From Megachile rotundata (taxonomy: Eukaryota; Arthropoda; Insecta; Hymenoptera; Megachilidae), in the NCBI RefSeq assembly GCF_050947335.1, contig NW_027473339.1:1-64000 (forward strand): DNA of 64,000 bases. The letters run 5' to 3'. The notes below the pieces were generated by a model. It was not told the origin of the DNA, searched no databases, and saw nothing but the letters and a program-made list of their open reading frames with translations. Positions within the stretch are counted from its first letter, which is position 1; each line of letters starts with the position of its first letter. Positions 49,799-61,876 of this stretch are shown one piece after another. A program made the position numbers and the translations under genes.

Positions 49799-50264
49799 GT
49801 ATCATTGTGATTGTGTGAACGTGATCGTGTGATCGTGATTGGGTGACCGTGATTGGGTGATCGTGATTGGGTGATCGTGATTTGGTGATCGTGATTGTGT
49901 GATCGTAATTGGGTGATCGTGATTGGGTGATCGTGGTTGTGGGATTGTGACTGTGTGATTGTGTGATCGTGACTGTGTGGTCGTGATTGTGTGATCGTGA
50001 TTGTGGGATTGTGACTGTGTGATTGTGTGGTTGTGGTTGTGTGATTGTGATTGTGTGATTGCGATTGTGTGATCGCGATTGTGTGATCGCGATTGTGTGA
50101 TCGCGATTGCGTGATCGCGATTGTGTGATCGCGATTGTGTGATCGCGATTGTGTGATCGCGATTGTGCGATTGTGTGATTGCGATTGTGTGACTGTGATT
50201 GTGTGATTGTGATTGTGGGATTGTGATTGTGTGATTGTGATTGTGTGATCGTGACTGTGATTGT

Positions 50265-50446
50265 GTGATTGTGATTGCGATTGTGATTGTGATTGTGATT
50301 GTGATTGTGATTGTGATTGTGATTGTGGTTGTGATTGTGATTGTGATTGTGATTGTGATTGTGATTGTGATTGTGATTGTGATTGTGATTGTGATTGTGA
50401 TTGTGATTGTGATTGTGATTGTGATTGTGATTGTGATTGTGATTGT
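50265..50446 (+). repeat. Hexamer tract, about 30 units, with GCGATT and GTGGTT variants
   Basis: Paralogues at 53305-53486 and 55489-55670 have the same length and the same variants. Confidence 0.94.
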
Positions 50447-50668
50447 GTGACTGTGTGATTGTGATTGTGTGACTGTGATTGTGTGATCGTGATAGTGTGA
50501 TCGTGATAGTGTGATCGTGATTGTGTGATCGTGACTGTGTGGTCGTGATTGTGGGATTGTGACTGTGCGATTGTGTGATTGTGATTGTGTGACTGTGATT
50601 GTGTGATTGTGATTGTGGGATTGTGATTGTGTGATTGTGATTGTGTGATCGTGACTGTGATGGTGTGA

Positions 50669-50888
50669 TCGTGATTGTGATTGTGATTGTGATTGTGATT
50701 GTGATTGTGATTGTGATTGTGATTGTGATTGTGATTGTGATTGTGATTGTGATTGTGATTGTGATTGTGATTGTGATTGTGATTGTGATTGTGATTGTGA
50801 TTGTGATTGTGATTGTGATTGTGATTGTGATTGTGATTGTGATTGTGATTGTGATTGTGATTGTGATTGTGATTGTGATTGTGATTGT
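50669..50888 (+). repeat. Hexamer tract, about 37 units
   Basis: Entered through GTGATGGTGTGATCG. Paralogues at 53709 and 55893 are four hexamers shorter. Confidence 0.94.
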
Positions 50889-51622
50889 GTGACTGTGTGA
50901 TTGTGATTGTGTGACTGTGACTGTGTGATCGTGATAGTGTGATCGTGATAGTGTGATCGTGATTGTGTGATCGTGACTGTGTGGTCGTGATAGTGTGATC
51001 GTGATTGTGCGATCGTGATTGTGTGATCGTGATTGTGCGATCGTGATTGTGTGATCGTGATTGTGTGATCGTGATTGTGTGATTGTGATTGTGTGATTGT
51101 GATTGTTTGATTGTGGTTGTGTGATTGTGATTGTGTGATTGTGATTGTGTGATTGTGATTATGTGATTGTGATTGTGATTGTGTGATTGTGTGATCCTGA
51201 TTGTGTGATCGTGATTGTGTGACCGTGATTGTGTGACCGTGATTATGTGATCGTGATTGTGCGATCCTGATTGCGTGATTAGGATTCTGTGATCGTGATT
51301 GTGTAATCGTGATTGTGTGATCGTGATTGTGATCGTGATTGTGTGATCGTGACTGTGATTGTGTGATTGTGATTGTGATTGTGATTGTGATTGTGATTGT
51401 GATTGTGATTGTGATTGTGATTGTGATTGTGATTTTGATTGTGATTGTGATTGTGTGACTGTGTGATTGTGATTGTGTGACTGTGATTGTGTGATCGTGA
51501 TAGTGTGATCGTGATAGTGTGATCGTGATTGTGTGATCGTGACTGTGTGGTCGTGATTATGGGATTGTGACTGTGTGATTGTGTGGTTGTGGTTGCGTGA
51601 CTGTGATTGTGTGATTGTGATT

Positions 51623-51748
51623 GTGGGATTGCGATTGTGTGATTGCGATTGTGTGATTGCGATTGTGTGATTGCGATTGTGTGATTGCGATTGTGTGATT
51701 GCGATTGTGTGATTGCGATTGTGTGATTGCGATTGTGTGATTGCGATT
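51623..51748 (+). repeat. GTGTGATTGCGATT array, 9 units (VNTR locus)
   Basis: 126 bp; same allele as 56829-56954. Confidence 0.9.
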
Positions 51749-52580
51749 GTGTGGTCGTGATTGTGTGATCGTGATTTTGTGATCGTGACTGTGTGATCGT
51801 GGTTGTGGTTGTGTGATCGTGATTGTGTGATCGTGATAGTGTGATCGTGATTGTGTGATCGTGATTGTGTGATCGTGATTGTGTGATCGTGATTGTTTGA
51901 TCGTGATTGTTTGATCGTGATTGCGATTGTGTGATCGCGATTGTGCGATCGCGATTGTGCGATCGCGATTGTGCGATCGCGATTGTGTGATCGCGATTGT
52001 GTGATTGTGATTGTGTGATTGTGATTGTGTGATTGTGATTGTGTGATTGTGATTGTGTGTTTGTGATTGTGTGATTGTGATTGTGTGACTGTGATTGTGT
52101 GATTGTGATTGTGGGATTGTGATTGTGTGATTGTGATTGTGTGATTGTGAATGTGTGATCGTGATCGTGTGATCGTGATTGGGTGACCGTGATTGGGTGA
52201 TCGTGATTGGGTGATCGTGATTTGGTGATCGTGATTGTGTGATCGTGATTGGGTGATCGTGATTGGGTGGTCGTGATTGTGGGATTGTGACTGTGTGATT
52301 GTGTGATTGTGATTGTGTGACTGTGATTGTGTGATTGTGATTCTGGGATTGTGATTGTGTTATTGTGATTGTGTGATTGTGATTGTGCGATTGTTATTGT
52401 GCGATTGTGATTGTGCGATTGTGATTATGCGATTGTGATTGTGATTGTGTGACTGTGTGATTGTGATTGTGTGATCGTGATAGTGTGATCGTGATATTGT
52501 GATCGTGATTGTGTGATCGTGATTGTGTGATCGTGATGGTGTGATTGTGATTGTGTGACTGTGGTTGTGTGATGGTGGTT

Positions 52581-52824
52581 GTGTGATTGTGATTGTGTGA
52601 TTGTGATTGTGTGATTGTGATTGTGTGATTGTGATTGTGTGATTGTGATTGTGTGATTGTGATTGTGTGATTGTGATTGTGATTGTGTGATTGTGATTGT
52701 GTGATTGTGATTGTGTGATTGTGATTGTGTGATTGTGATTGTGTGATTGTGATTGTGTGATTGTGATTGTGTGATTGTGATTGTGTGATTGTGATTGTGT
52801 GATTGTGATTGTGTGATTGTGATT
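52581..52824 (+). repeat. 14-mer subarray GTGATTGTGATTGT
   Basis: 244 bp, three units shorter than 49513-49798; identical in length to 54765-55008. Confidence 0.92.
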
Positions 52825-53304
52825 GTATCATTGTGATTGTGTGAACGTGATCGTGTGATCGTGATTGGGTGACCGTGATTGGGTGATCGTGATTGGGTGA
52901 TCGTGATTTGGTGATCGTGATTGTGTGATCGTGATTGGGTGATCGTGATTGGGTGTTCGTGATTGTGGGATTGTGACTGTGTGATTGTGTGATCGTGACT
53001 GTGTGGTCGTGATTGTGTGATCGTGATTGTGGGATTGTGACTGTGTGATTGTGTGGTTGTGGTTGTGTGATTGTGATTGTGTGATTGCGATTGTGTGATC
53101 GCGATTGTGTGATCGCGATTGTGTGATCGCGATTGTGTGATCGCGATTGCGTGATCGCGATTGTGTGATCGCGATTGTGTGATCGCGATTGTGTGATCGC
53201 GATTGTGCGATTGTGTGATTGCGATTGTGTGACTGTGATTGTGTGATTGTGATTGTGGGATTGTGATTGTGTGATTGTGATTGTGTGATCGTGACTGTGA
53301 TTGT

Positions 53305-53486
53305 GTGATTGTGATTGCGATTGTGATTGTGATTGTGATTGTGATTGTGATTGTGATTGTGATTGTGGTTGTGATTGTGATTGTGATTGTGATTGTGATT
53401 GTGATTGTGATTGTGATTGTGATTGTGATTGTGATTGTGATTGTGATTGTGATTGTGATTGTGATTGTGATTGTGATTGTGATTGT
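53305..53486 (+). repeat. Hexamer tract, about 30 units
   Basis: Same variants and length as 50265-50446. Confidence 0.94.
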
Positions 53487-53708
53487 GTGACTGTGTGATT
53501 GTGATTGTGTGACTGTGATTGTGTGATCGTGATAGTGTGATCGTGATAGTGTGATCGTGATTGTGTGATCGTGACTGTGTGGTCGTGATTGTGGGATTGT
53601 GACTGTGCGATTGTGTGATTGTGATTGTGTGACTGTGATTGTGTGATTGTGATTGTGGGATTGTGATTGTGTGATTGTGATTGTGTGATCGTGACTGTGA
53701 TGGTGTGA

Positions 53709-53904
53709 TCGTGATTGTGATTGTGATTGTGATTGTGATTGTGATTGTGATTGTGATTGTGATTGTGATTGTGATTGTGATTGTGATTGTGATTGTGATT
53801 GTGATTGTGATTGTGATTGTGATTGTGATTGTGATTGTGATTGTGATTGTGATTGTGATTGTGATTGTGATTGTGATTGTGATTGTGATTGTGATTGTGA
53901 TTGT
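53709..53904 (+). repeat. Hexamer tract, about 33 units
   Basis: Duplicated as 55893-56088. Confidence 0.94.
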
Positions 53905-55488
53905 GTGACTGTGTGATTGTGATTGTGTGACTGTGACTGTGTGATCGTGATAGTGTGATCGTGATAGTGTGATCGTGATTGTGTGATCGTGACTGTGTGG
54001 TCGTGATAGCGTGATCGTGATTGTGCGATCGTGATTGTGTGATCGTGATTGTGCGATCGTGATTGTGTGATCGTGATTGTGTGATCGTGATTGTGTGATT
54101 GTGATTGTGTGATTGTGATTGTTTGATTGTGATTGTGTGATTGTGATTGTGTGATTGTGATTGTGTGATTGTGATTATGTGATTGTGATTGTGATTGTGT
54201 GATTGTGTGATCCTGATTGTGTGATCGTGATTGTGTGACCGTGATTGTGTGACCGTGATTATGTGATCGTGATTGTGCGATCCTGATTGCGTGATTAGGA
54301 TTCTGTGATCGTGATTGTGTAATCGTGATTGTGTGATCGTGATTGTGATCGTGATTGTGTGATCGTGACTGTGATTGTGTGATTGTGATTGTGATTGTGA
54401 TTGTGATTGTGATTGTGATTGTGATTGTGATTGTGATTGTGACTGTGATTGTGATTTTGATTGTGGGATTGTGACTGTGTGATTGTGTGATTGTGATTGT
54501 GTGACTGTGATTGTGTGATTGTGATTCTGGGATTGTGATTGTGTTATTGTGATTGTGTGATTGTGATTGTGCGATTGTTATTGTGCGATTGTGATTGTGC
54601 GATTGTGATTATGCGATTGTGATTGTGATTGTGTGACTGTGTGATTGTGATTGTGTGATCGTGATAGTGTGATCGTGATATTGTGATCGTGATTGTGTGA
54701 TCGTGATTGTGTGATCGTGATGGTGTGATTGTGATTGTGTGACTGTGGTTGTGTGATGGTGGTTGTGTGATTGTGATTGTGTGATTGTGATTGTGTGATT
54801 GTGATTGTGTGATTGTGATTGTGTGATTGTGATTGTGTGATTGTGATTGTGTGATTGTGATTGTGATTGTGTGATTGTGATTGTGTGATTGTGATTGTGT
54901 GATTGTGATTGTGTGATTGTGATTGTGTGATTGTGATTGTGTGATTGTGATTGTGTGATTGTGATTGTGTGATTGTGATTGTGTGATTGTGATTGTGTGA
55001 TTGTGATTGTATCATTGTGATTGTGTGAACGTGATCGTGTGATCGTGATTGGGTGACCGTGATTGGGTGATCGTGATTGGGTGATCGTGATTTGGTGATC
55101 GTGATTGTGTGATCGTGATTGGGTGATCGTGATTGGGTGTTCGTGATTGTGGGATTGTGACTGTGTGATTGTGTGATCGTGACTGTGTGGTCGTGATTGT
55201 GTGATCGTGATTGTGGGATTGTGACTGTGTGATTGTGTGGTTGTGGTTGTGTGATTGTGATTGTGTGATTGCGATTGTGTGATCGCGATTGTGTGATCGC
55301 GATTGTGTGATCGCGATTGTGTGATCGCGATTGCGTGATCGCGATTGTGTGATCGCGATTGTGTGATCGCGATTGTGTGATCGCGATTGTGCGATTGTGT
55401 GATTGCGATTGTGTGACTGTGATTGTGTGATTGTGATTGTGGGATTGTGATTGTGTGATTGTGATTGTGTGATCGTGACTGTGATTGT

Positions 55489-55670
55489 GTGATTGTGATT
55501 GCGATTGTGATTGTGATTGTGATTGTGATTGTGATTGTGATTGTGATTGTGGTTGTGATTGTGATTGTGATTGTGATTGTGATTGTGATTGTGATTGTGA
55601 TTGTGATTGTGATTGTGATTGTGATTGTGATTGTGATTGTGATTGTGATTGTGATTGTGATTGTGATTGT
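55489..55670 (+). repeat. Hexamer tract, about 30 units
   Basis: Copy of 53305-53486. Confidence 0.94.
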
Positions 55671-55892
55671 GTGACTGTGTGATTGTGATTGTGTGACTGT
55701 GATTGTGTGATCGTGATAGTGTGATCGTGATAGTGTGATCGTGATTGTGTGATCGTGACTGTGTGGTCGTGATTGTGGGATTGTGACTGTGCGATTGTGT
55801 GATTGTGATTGTGTGACTGTGATTGTGTGATTGTGATTGTGGGATTGTGATTGTGTGATTGTGATTGTGTGATCGTGACTGTGATGGTGTGA

Positions 55893-56088
55893 TCGTGATT
55901 GTGATTGTGATTGTGATTGTGATTGTGATTGTGATTGTGATTGTGATTGTGATTGTGATTGTGATTGTGATTGTGATTGTGATTGTGATTGTGATTGTGA
56001 TTGTGATTGTGATTGTGATTGTGATTGTGATTGTGATTGTGATTGTGATTGTGATTGTGATTGTGATTGTGATTGTGATTGTGATTGT
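55893..56088 (+). repeat. Hexamer tract, about 33 units
   Basis: Copy of 53709-53904. Confidence 0.94.
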
Positions 56089-56642
56089 GTGACTGTGTGA
56101 TTGTGATTGTGTGACTGTGACTGTGTGATCGTGATAGTGTGATCGTGATAGTGTGATCGTGATTGTGTGATCGTGACTGTGTGGTCGTGATAGCGTGATC
56201 GTGATTGTGCGATCGTGATTGTGTGATCGTGATTGTGCGATCGTGATTGTGTGATCGTGATTGTGTGATCGTGATTGTGTGATTGTGATTGTGTGATTGT
56301 GATTGTTTGATTGTGATTGTGTGATTGTGATTGTGTGATTGTGATTGTGTGATTGTGATTATGTGATTGTGATTGTGATTGTGTGATTGTGTGATCCTGA
56401 TTGTGTGATCGTGATTGTGTGACCGTGATTGTGTGACCGTGATTATGTGATCGTGATTGTGCGATCCTGATTGCGTGATTAGGATTCTGTGATCGTGATT
56501 GTGTAATCGTGATTGTGTGATCGTGATTGTGATCGTGATTGTGTGATCGTGACTGTGATTGTGTGATTGTGATTGTGATTGTGATTGTGATTGTGATTGT
56601 GATTGTGATTGTGATTGTGATTGTGATTGTGATTGTGATTTT

Positions 56643-57489
56643 GATTGTGATTGTGATTGTGTGACTGTGTGATTGTGATTGTGTGACTGTGATTGTGTGA
56701 TCGTGATAGTGTGATCGTGATAGTGTGATCGTGATTGTGTGATCGTGACTGTGTGGTCGTGATTATGGGATTGTGACTGTGTGATTGTGTGGTTGTGGTT
56801 GCGTGACTGTGATTGTGTGATTGTGATTGTGGGATTGCGATTGTGTGATTGCGATTGTGTGATTGCGATTGTGTGATTGCGATTGTGTGATTGCGATTGT
56901 GTGATTGCGATTGTGTGATTGCGATTGTGTGATTGCGATTGTGTGATTGCGATTGTGTGGTCGTGATTGTGTGATCGTGATTTTGTGATCGTGACTGTGT
57001 GATCGTGGTTGTGGTTGTGTGATCGTGATTGTGTGATCGTGATAGTGTGATCGTGATTGTGTGATCGTGATTGTGTGATCGTGATTGTGTGATCGTGATT
57101 GTTTGATCGTGATTGTTTGATCGTGATTGCGATTGTGTGATCGCGATTGTGCGATCGCGATTGTGCGATCGCGATTGTGCGATCGCGATTGTGCGATCGC
57201 GATTGTGCGATCGCGATTGTGTGATTGTGATTGTGTGATTGTGATTGTGTGATTGTGATTGTGTGATTGTGATTGTGTGATTGTGATTGTGTGTTTGTGA
57301 TTGTGTGATTGTGATTGTGTGACTGTGATTGTGTGATTGTGATTGTGGGATTGTGATTGTGTGATTGTGAATGTGTGATCGTGATCGTGTGATCGTGATT
57401 GGGTGACCGTGATTGGGTGATCGTGATTGGGTGATCGTGATTTGGTGATCGTGATTGTGTGATCGTGATTGGGTGATCGTGATTGGGTG
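56643..57489 (+). repeat. Linker of flank, VNTR and palindrome arrays
   Basis: Continues past the 2184-bp duplicate as in 51440-52270: flank; VNTR array 56829-56954 (9 units); GTGGTCG/GTGATCG block; five GCGATCGC sites; GTGATTGTGATTGT units; GGGTGATCG units ending GGGTGGTCG. Confidence 0.87.
57151..57214. repeat. GCGATCGC palindrome array, 5 intact sites
   Basis: Sites at 57151, 57165, 57179, 57193 and 57207; the longest intact group in the window. Confidence 0.92.
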
Positions 57490-58245
57490 GTCGTGATTGT
57501 GGGATTGTGACTGTGTGATTGTGTGATTGTGATTGTGTGACTGTGATTGTGTGATTGTGATTCTGGGATTGTGATTGTGTGATTGTGATTGTGTGATTGT
57601 GATTGTGCGATTGTTATTGTGCGATTGTGATTGTGCGATTGTGATTATGCGATTGTGATTGTGATTGTGTGACTGTGTGATTGTGATTGTGTGATCGTGA
57701 TAGTGTGATCGTGATATTGTGATCGTGATTGTGTGATCGTGATTGTGTGATCGTGATGGTGTGATTGTGATTGTGTGACTGTGGTTGTGTGATGGTGGTT
57801 GTGTGATTGTGATTGTGTGATTGTGATTGTGTGATTGTGATTGTGTGATTGTGATTGTGTGATTGTGATTGTGTGATTGTGATTGTGTGATTGTGATTGT
57901 GATTGTGTGATTGTGATTGTGTGATTGTGATTGTGTGATTGTGATTGTGTGATTGTGATTGTGTGATTGTGATTGTGTGATTGTGATTTTGTGATTGTGA
58001 TTGTGTGATTGTGATTGTGTGATTGTGATTGTGTGATTGTGATTGTGTGATTGTGATTGTGTGATTGTGATTGTGTGATTGTGATTGTGTGATTGTGATT
58101 GTGTGATTGTGATTGTATCATTGTGATTGTGTGAACGTGATCGTGTGATCGTGATTGGGTGACCGTGATTGGGTGATCGTGATTGGGTGATCGTGATTTG
58201 GTGATCGTGATTGTGTGATCGTGATTGGGTGATCGTGATTGGGTG
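57490..58245 (+). repeat. 756-bp tandem duplication, first copy
   Basis: GATTCTGGG (57559), TTATGCG context, the 14-mer array 57801-58114 and GTATCATTGT (58115) all recur 756 bp downstream. 756 = 54 x 14 = 18 x 42. Confidence 0.94.
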
Positions 58246-59001
58246 GTCGTGATTGTGGGATTGTGACTGTGTGATTGTGTGATTGTGATTGTGTGACTGT
58301 GATTGTGTGATTGTGATTCTGGGATTGTGATTGTGTGATTGTGATTGTGTGATTGTGATTGTGCGATTGTTATTGTGCGATTGTGATTGTGCGATTGTGA
58401 TTATGCGATTGTGATTGTGATTGTGTGACTGTGTGATTGTGATTGTGTGATCGTGATAGTGTGATCGTGATATTGTGATCGTGATTGTGTGATCGTGATT
58501 GTGTGATCGTGATGGTGTGATTGTGATTGTGTGACTGTGGTTGTGTGATGGTGGTTGTGTGATTGTGATTGTGTGATTGTGATTGTGTGATTGTGATTGT
58601 GTGATTGTGATTGTGTGATTGTGATTGTGTGATTGTGATTGTGTGATTGTGATTGTGATTGTGTGATTGTGATTGTGTGATTGTGATTGTGTGATTGTGA
58701 TTGTGTGATTGTGATTGTGTGATTGTGATTGTGTGATTGTGATTTTGTGATTGTGATTGTGTGATTGTGATTGTGTGATTGTGATTGTGTGATTGTGATT
58801 GTGTGATTGTGATTGTGTGATTGTGATTGTGTGATTGTGATTGTGTGATTGTGATTGTGTGATTGTGATTGTATCATTGTGATTGTGTGAACGTGATCGT
58901 GTGATCGTGATTGGGTGACCGTGATTGGGTGATCGTGATTGGGTGATCGTGATTTGGTGAACGTGATTGTGTGATCGTGATTGGGTGATCGTGATTGGGT
59001 G
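58246..59001 (+). repeat. 756-bp tandem duplication, second copy
   Basis: The only difference I noticed from the first copy is GTGAACG (58961) for GTGATCG (58205). Identity ends at 59001, where GGGTGATCG replaces GGGTGGTCG. Confidence 0.94.
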
Positions 59002-59128
59002 ATCGTGATTGTGGGATTGTGACTGTGTGATTGTGTGATCGTGACTGTGTGGTCGTGATTGTGTGATCGTGATTGTGGGATTGTGACTGTGAGATTGTGT
59101 GGTTGTGGTTGTGTGATTGCGATTGTGT

Positions 59129-59270
59129 GATTGCGATTGTGTGATCGCGATTGTGTGATCGCGATTGTGTGATCGCGATTGCGTGATCGCGATTGCGTGA
59201 TCGCGATTGTGTGATCGCGATTGTGTGATCGCGATTGTGTGATCGCGATTGTGTGATCGCGATTGTGCGA
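59129..59270 (+). repeat. GTGATCGCGATTGT subarray, about 10 units
   Basis: CpG-rich 14-mers with two GCGTGATCGCG variants. Confidence 0.88.
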
Positions 59271-59364
59271 TTGTGTGATTGCGATTGTGTGACTGTGATT
59301 GTGTGATTGTGATTGTGGGATTGTGATTGTGTGATTGTGATTGTGTGATCGTGACTGTGATTGT

Positions 59365-59498
59365 GTGATTGTGATTGCGATTGTGATTGTGATTGTGATT
59401 GTGATTGTGATTGTGATTGTGGTTGTGATTGTGATTGTGATTGTGATTGTGATTGTGATTGTGGTTGTGATTGTGATTGTGATTGTGATTGTGATTGT
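59365..59498 (+). repeat. Hexamer tract with GCGATT and two GTGGTT variants
   Basis: About 22 units; a shorter relative of 50265-50446. Confidence 0.92.
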
Positions 59499-59722
59499 GT
59501 GACTGTGTGATTGTGATTGTGTGACTGTGATTGTGTGATCGTGATAGTGTGATCGTGATAGTGTGATCGTGATTGTGTGATCGTGACTGTGTGGTCGTGA
59601 TTGTGGGATTGTGACTGTGCGATTGTGTGATTGGGATTGTGTGACTGTGATTGTGTGATTGTGATTGTGGGATTGTGATTGTGTGATTGTGATTGTGTGA
59701 TCGTGACTGTGATGGTGTGATC

Positions 59723-59868
59723 GTGATTGTGATTGTGATTGTGATTGTGATTGTGATTGTGATTGTGATTGTGATTGTGATTGTGATTGTGATTGTGATT
59801 GTGATTGTGATTGTGATTGTGATTGTGGTTGTGATTGTGATTGTGATTGTGATTGTGATTGTGATTGT
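59723..59868 (+). repeat. Hexamer tract, about 24 units
   Basis: Entered through GTGATGGTGTGATCG like 50669-50888; has one GTGGTT. Confidence 0.92.
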
Positions 59869-60236
59869 GTGACTGTGTGATTGTGATTGTGTGACTGTGA
59901 TTGTGTGATCGTGATAGTGTGATCGTGATAGTGTGATCGTGATTGTGTGATCGTGATTGTGTGATCGTGATTGTGTGATCGTGATTGTGTGATCGTGATT
60001 GTTTGATCGTGATTGCGATTGTGTGATCGCGATTGTGTGATCGCGATTGTGCGATCGCGATTGTGCGATCGCGATTGTGCGATCGCGATTGTGCGATCGT
60101 GATTGTGTGATTGTGTGATTGTGATTGTGTGATTGTGATTGTGTGATTGTGATTGTGTGAGTGTGATTGTGTGACTGTGATTGTGTGATTGTGATTGTGT
60201 GATTGTGATTGTATGATCGTGACTGTGATTGTGTGA

Positions 60237-60522
60237 TCGTGATTGTGATTGTGATTGTGATTGTGATTGTGATTGTGATTGTGATTGTGATTGTGATTGT
60301 GATTGTGATTGTGATTGTGATTGTGATTGTGATTGTGATTGTGATTGTGATTGTGATTGTGATTGTGATTGTGATTGTGATTGTGATTGTGATTGTGATT
60401 GTGATTGTGATTGTGATTGTGATTGTGATTGTGATTGTGATTGTGATTGTGATTGTGATTGTGATTGTGATTGTGATTGTGATTGTGATTGTGATTGTGA
60501 TTGTGATTGTGATTGTGATTGT
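60237..60522 (+). repeat. Long hexamer tract, about 47 units
   Basis: Uninterrupted GTGATT run. It is preceded by GTATGATCGTGACTG, the same entry as 9475, 12875, 22659 and 32485. Its flank is abbreviated: only GTGACTGTG and one 14-mer before a GTGATCG word. Confidence 0.95.
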
Positions 60523-60539
60523 GTGACTGTGTGATTGTG

Positions 60540-61218
60540 ATTGTGTGATCGTGATTGTGGAATTGTGACTGTGGGATTGTGTGGTTGTGGTTGTGTGATT
60601 GTGATTGTGTGAATGTGATTGTGTGATTGTGATTGTGGGATTGTGATTGCGATTGTGTGATTGTGACTGTGTGGTCGTGATTGTGTGATCGTGATTGTGG
60701 GATTGTGACTGTGTGATTGTGTGATCGTGATTGTGTGATCGTGGTTGTGTGATCGTGATTGGGTGATCGTGATTGGGTGATCGTGATTGGGTGATCGTGA
60801 TTGTGGGATTGTGACTGTGCGATTGTGTGATTGTGATTGTGTGACTGTGATTGTGTGATTGTGATTGTGGGATTGTGATTGTGTGATTGTGATTGTGTGA
60901 TCGTGACTGTGATTGTGTGATTGTGATTGTGATTGTGATTGTGATTGTGATTGTGATTGTGATTGTGATTGTGATTGTGATTGTGATTGTGATTGTGATT
61001 GTGATTGTGATTGTGATTGTGATTGTGATTGTGATTGTGATTGTGATTGTGATTGTGGTTGTGATTGTGATTGTGATTGTGATTGTGATTGTGATTGTGA
61101 TTGTGATTGTGATTGTGATTGTGATTGTGATTGTGATTGTGATTGTGATTGTGATTGTGATTGTGATTGTGATTGTGATTGTGATTGTGATTGTGATTGT
61201 GATTGTGATTGTGATTGT
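60540..61218 (+). repeat. Type C unit 1 with ~49-unit hexamer tract
   Basis: 14-mers, GGGTGATCG units and GTGATCGTGACTG, then hexamers 60923-61218 with one GTGGTT at about 61057. Confidence 0.88.
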
Positions 61219-61876
61219 GTGACTGTGTGATTGTGATTGTGTGACTGTGATTGTGTGATCGTGATAGTGTGATCGTGATAGTGTGATCGTGATTGTGTGA
61301 TCGTGATTGTGTGGTCGTGATTGTGTGGTCGTGATTGTGTGGTCGTGATTGTGTGATCGTGATTGTGTGATCGTGATAGTGTGATCGTGATTGTGTGATC
61401 GTGATTGTGTGGTCGTGATTGTGTGGTCGCGATTGTGTGATTGTGATTGTGTGATCGTGATTGTGGGATCGTGACTGTGGGATCGTGATTGTGTGATTGT
61501 GATTGTGTGATTGTGATTGTGTGATCGTGATTGTGTGATCGTGGTTGTGTGATCGTGATTGGGTGATCGTGATTGGGTGATCGTGATTGGGTGATCGTGA
61601 TTGTGGGATTGTGACTGTGCGATTGTGTGATTGTGATTGTGTGACTGCGATTGTGTGATTGTGATTGTGGGATTGTGATTGTGTGATTGTGATTGTGATT
61701 GTGATTGTGATTGTGATTGTGATTGTGATTGTGATTGTGATTGTGATTGTGATTGTGATTGTGATTGTGATTGTGATTGTGATTGTGATTGTGATTGTGA
61801 TTGTGATTGTGATTGTGATTGTGATTGTGATTGTGATTGTGATTGTGATTGTGATTGTGATTGTGATTGTGATTGT
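61219..61876 (+). repeat. Type C unit 2 (658 bp), first of a tandem pair
   Basis: Flank, three GTGGTCG units, GTGGTCGCG (61425), GTGGGATCG words, GGGTGATCG units, GTGACTGCG, then hexamers 61685-61876. Confidence 0.93.

Larger units (their letters stand above)
49221..52274 (+). repeat. Type D unit 1 (about 3.05 kb)
   Basis: Starts after GGGTGGTCG with GATTCTGGG at 49285. It then has GTTATTG; the 14-mer array 49513-49798; GTATCATTGT; a GTGATCGCG array; hexamers 50265-50446 and 50669-50888; GCGATCG units; TTAGGATTCT (51279); hexamers 51363-51454; VNTR array 51623-51748; and GCGATCGC sites 51945-51980. Confidence 0.86.
52275..54458 (+). repeat. 2184-bp tandem duplication, first copy
   Basis: Repeated immediately at 54459-56642. 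The 2184 offset is constant at GTTATTG of the GTGTTATTG word (52360), GATTCTGGG (52339), GTATCATTGT (52825), TTAGGATTCT (54295) and the private GATAGCGTG (near 54007). The only substitution I noticed is GTGACT at 54441 against GTGATT at 56625. Confidence 0.93.
54459..56642 (+). repeat. 2184-bp tandem duplication, second copy
   Basis: The junction is visible: the tract ending GATTTTGATTGTG runs into GGGATTGTGACTG at 54458/54459, whereas all other GATTTT tracts continue with two or more hexamers and then GTGACTGTG. 2184 = 52 x 42, so both the 14-bp and the 6-bp phases are preserved. Confidence 0.93.
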
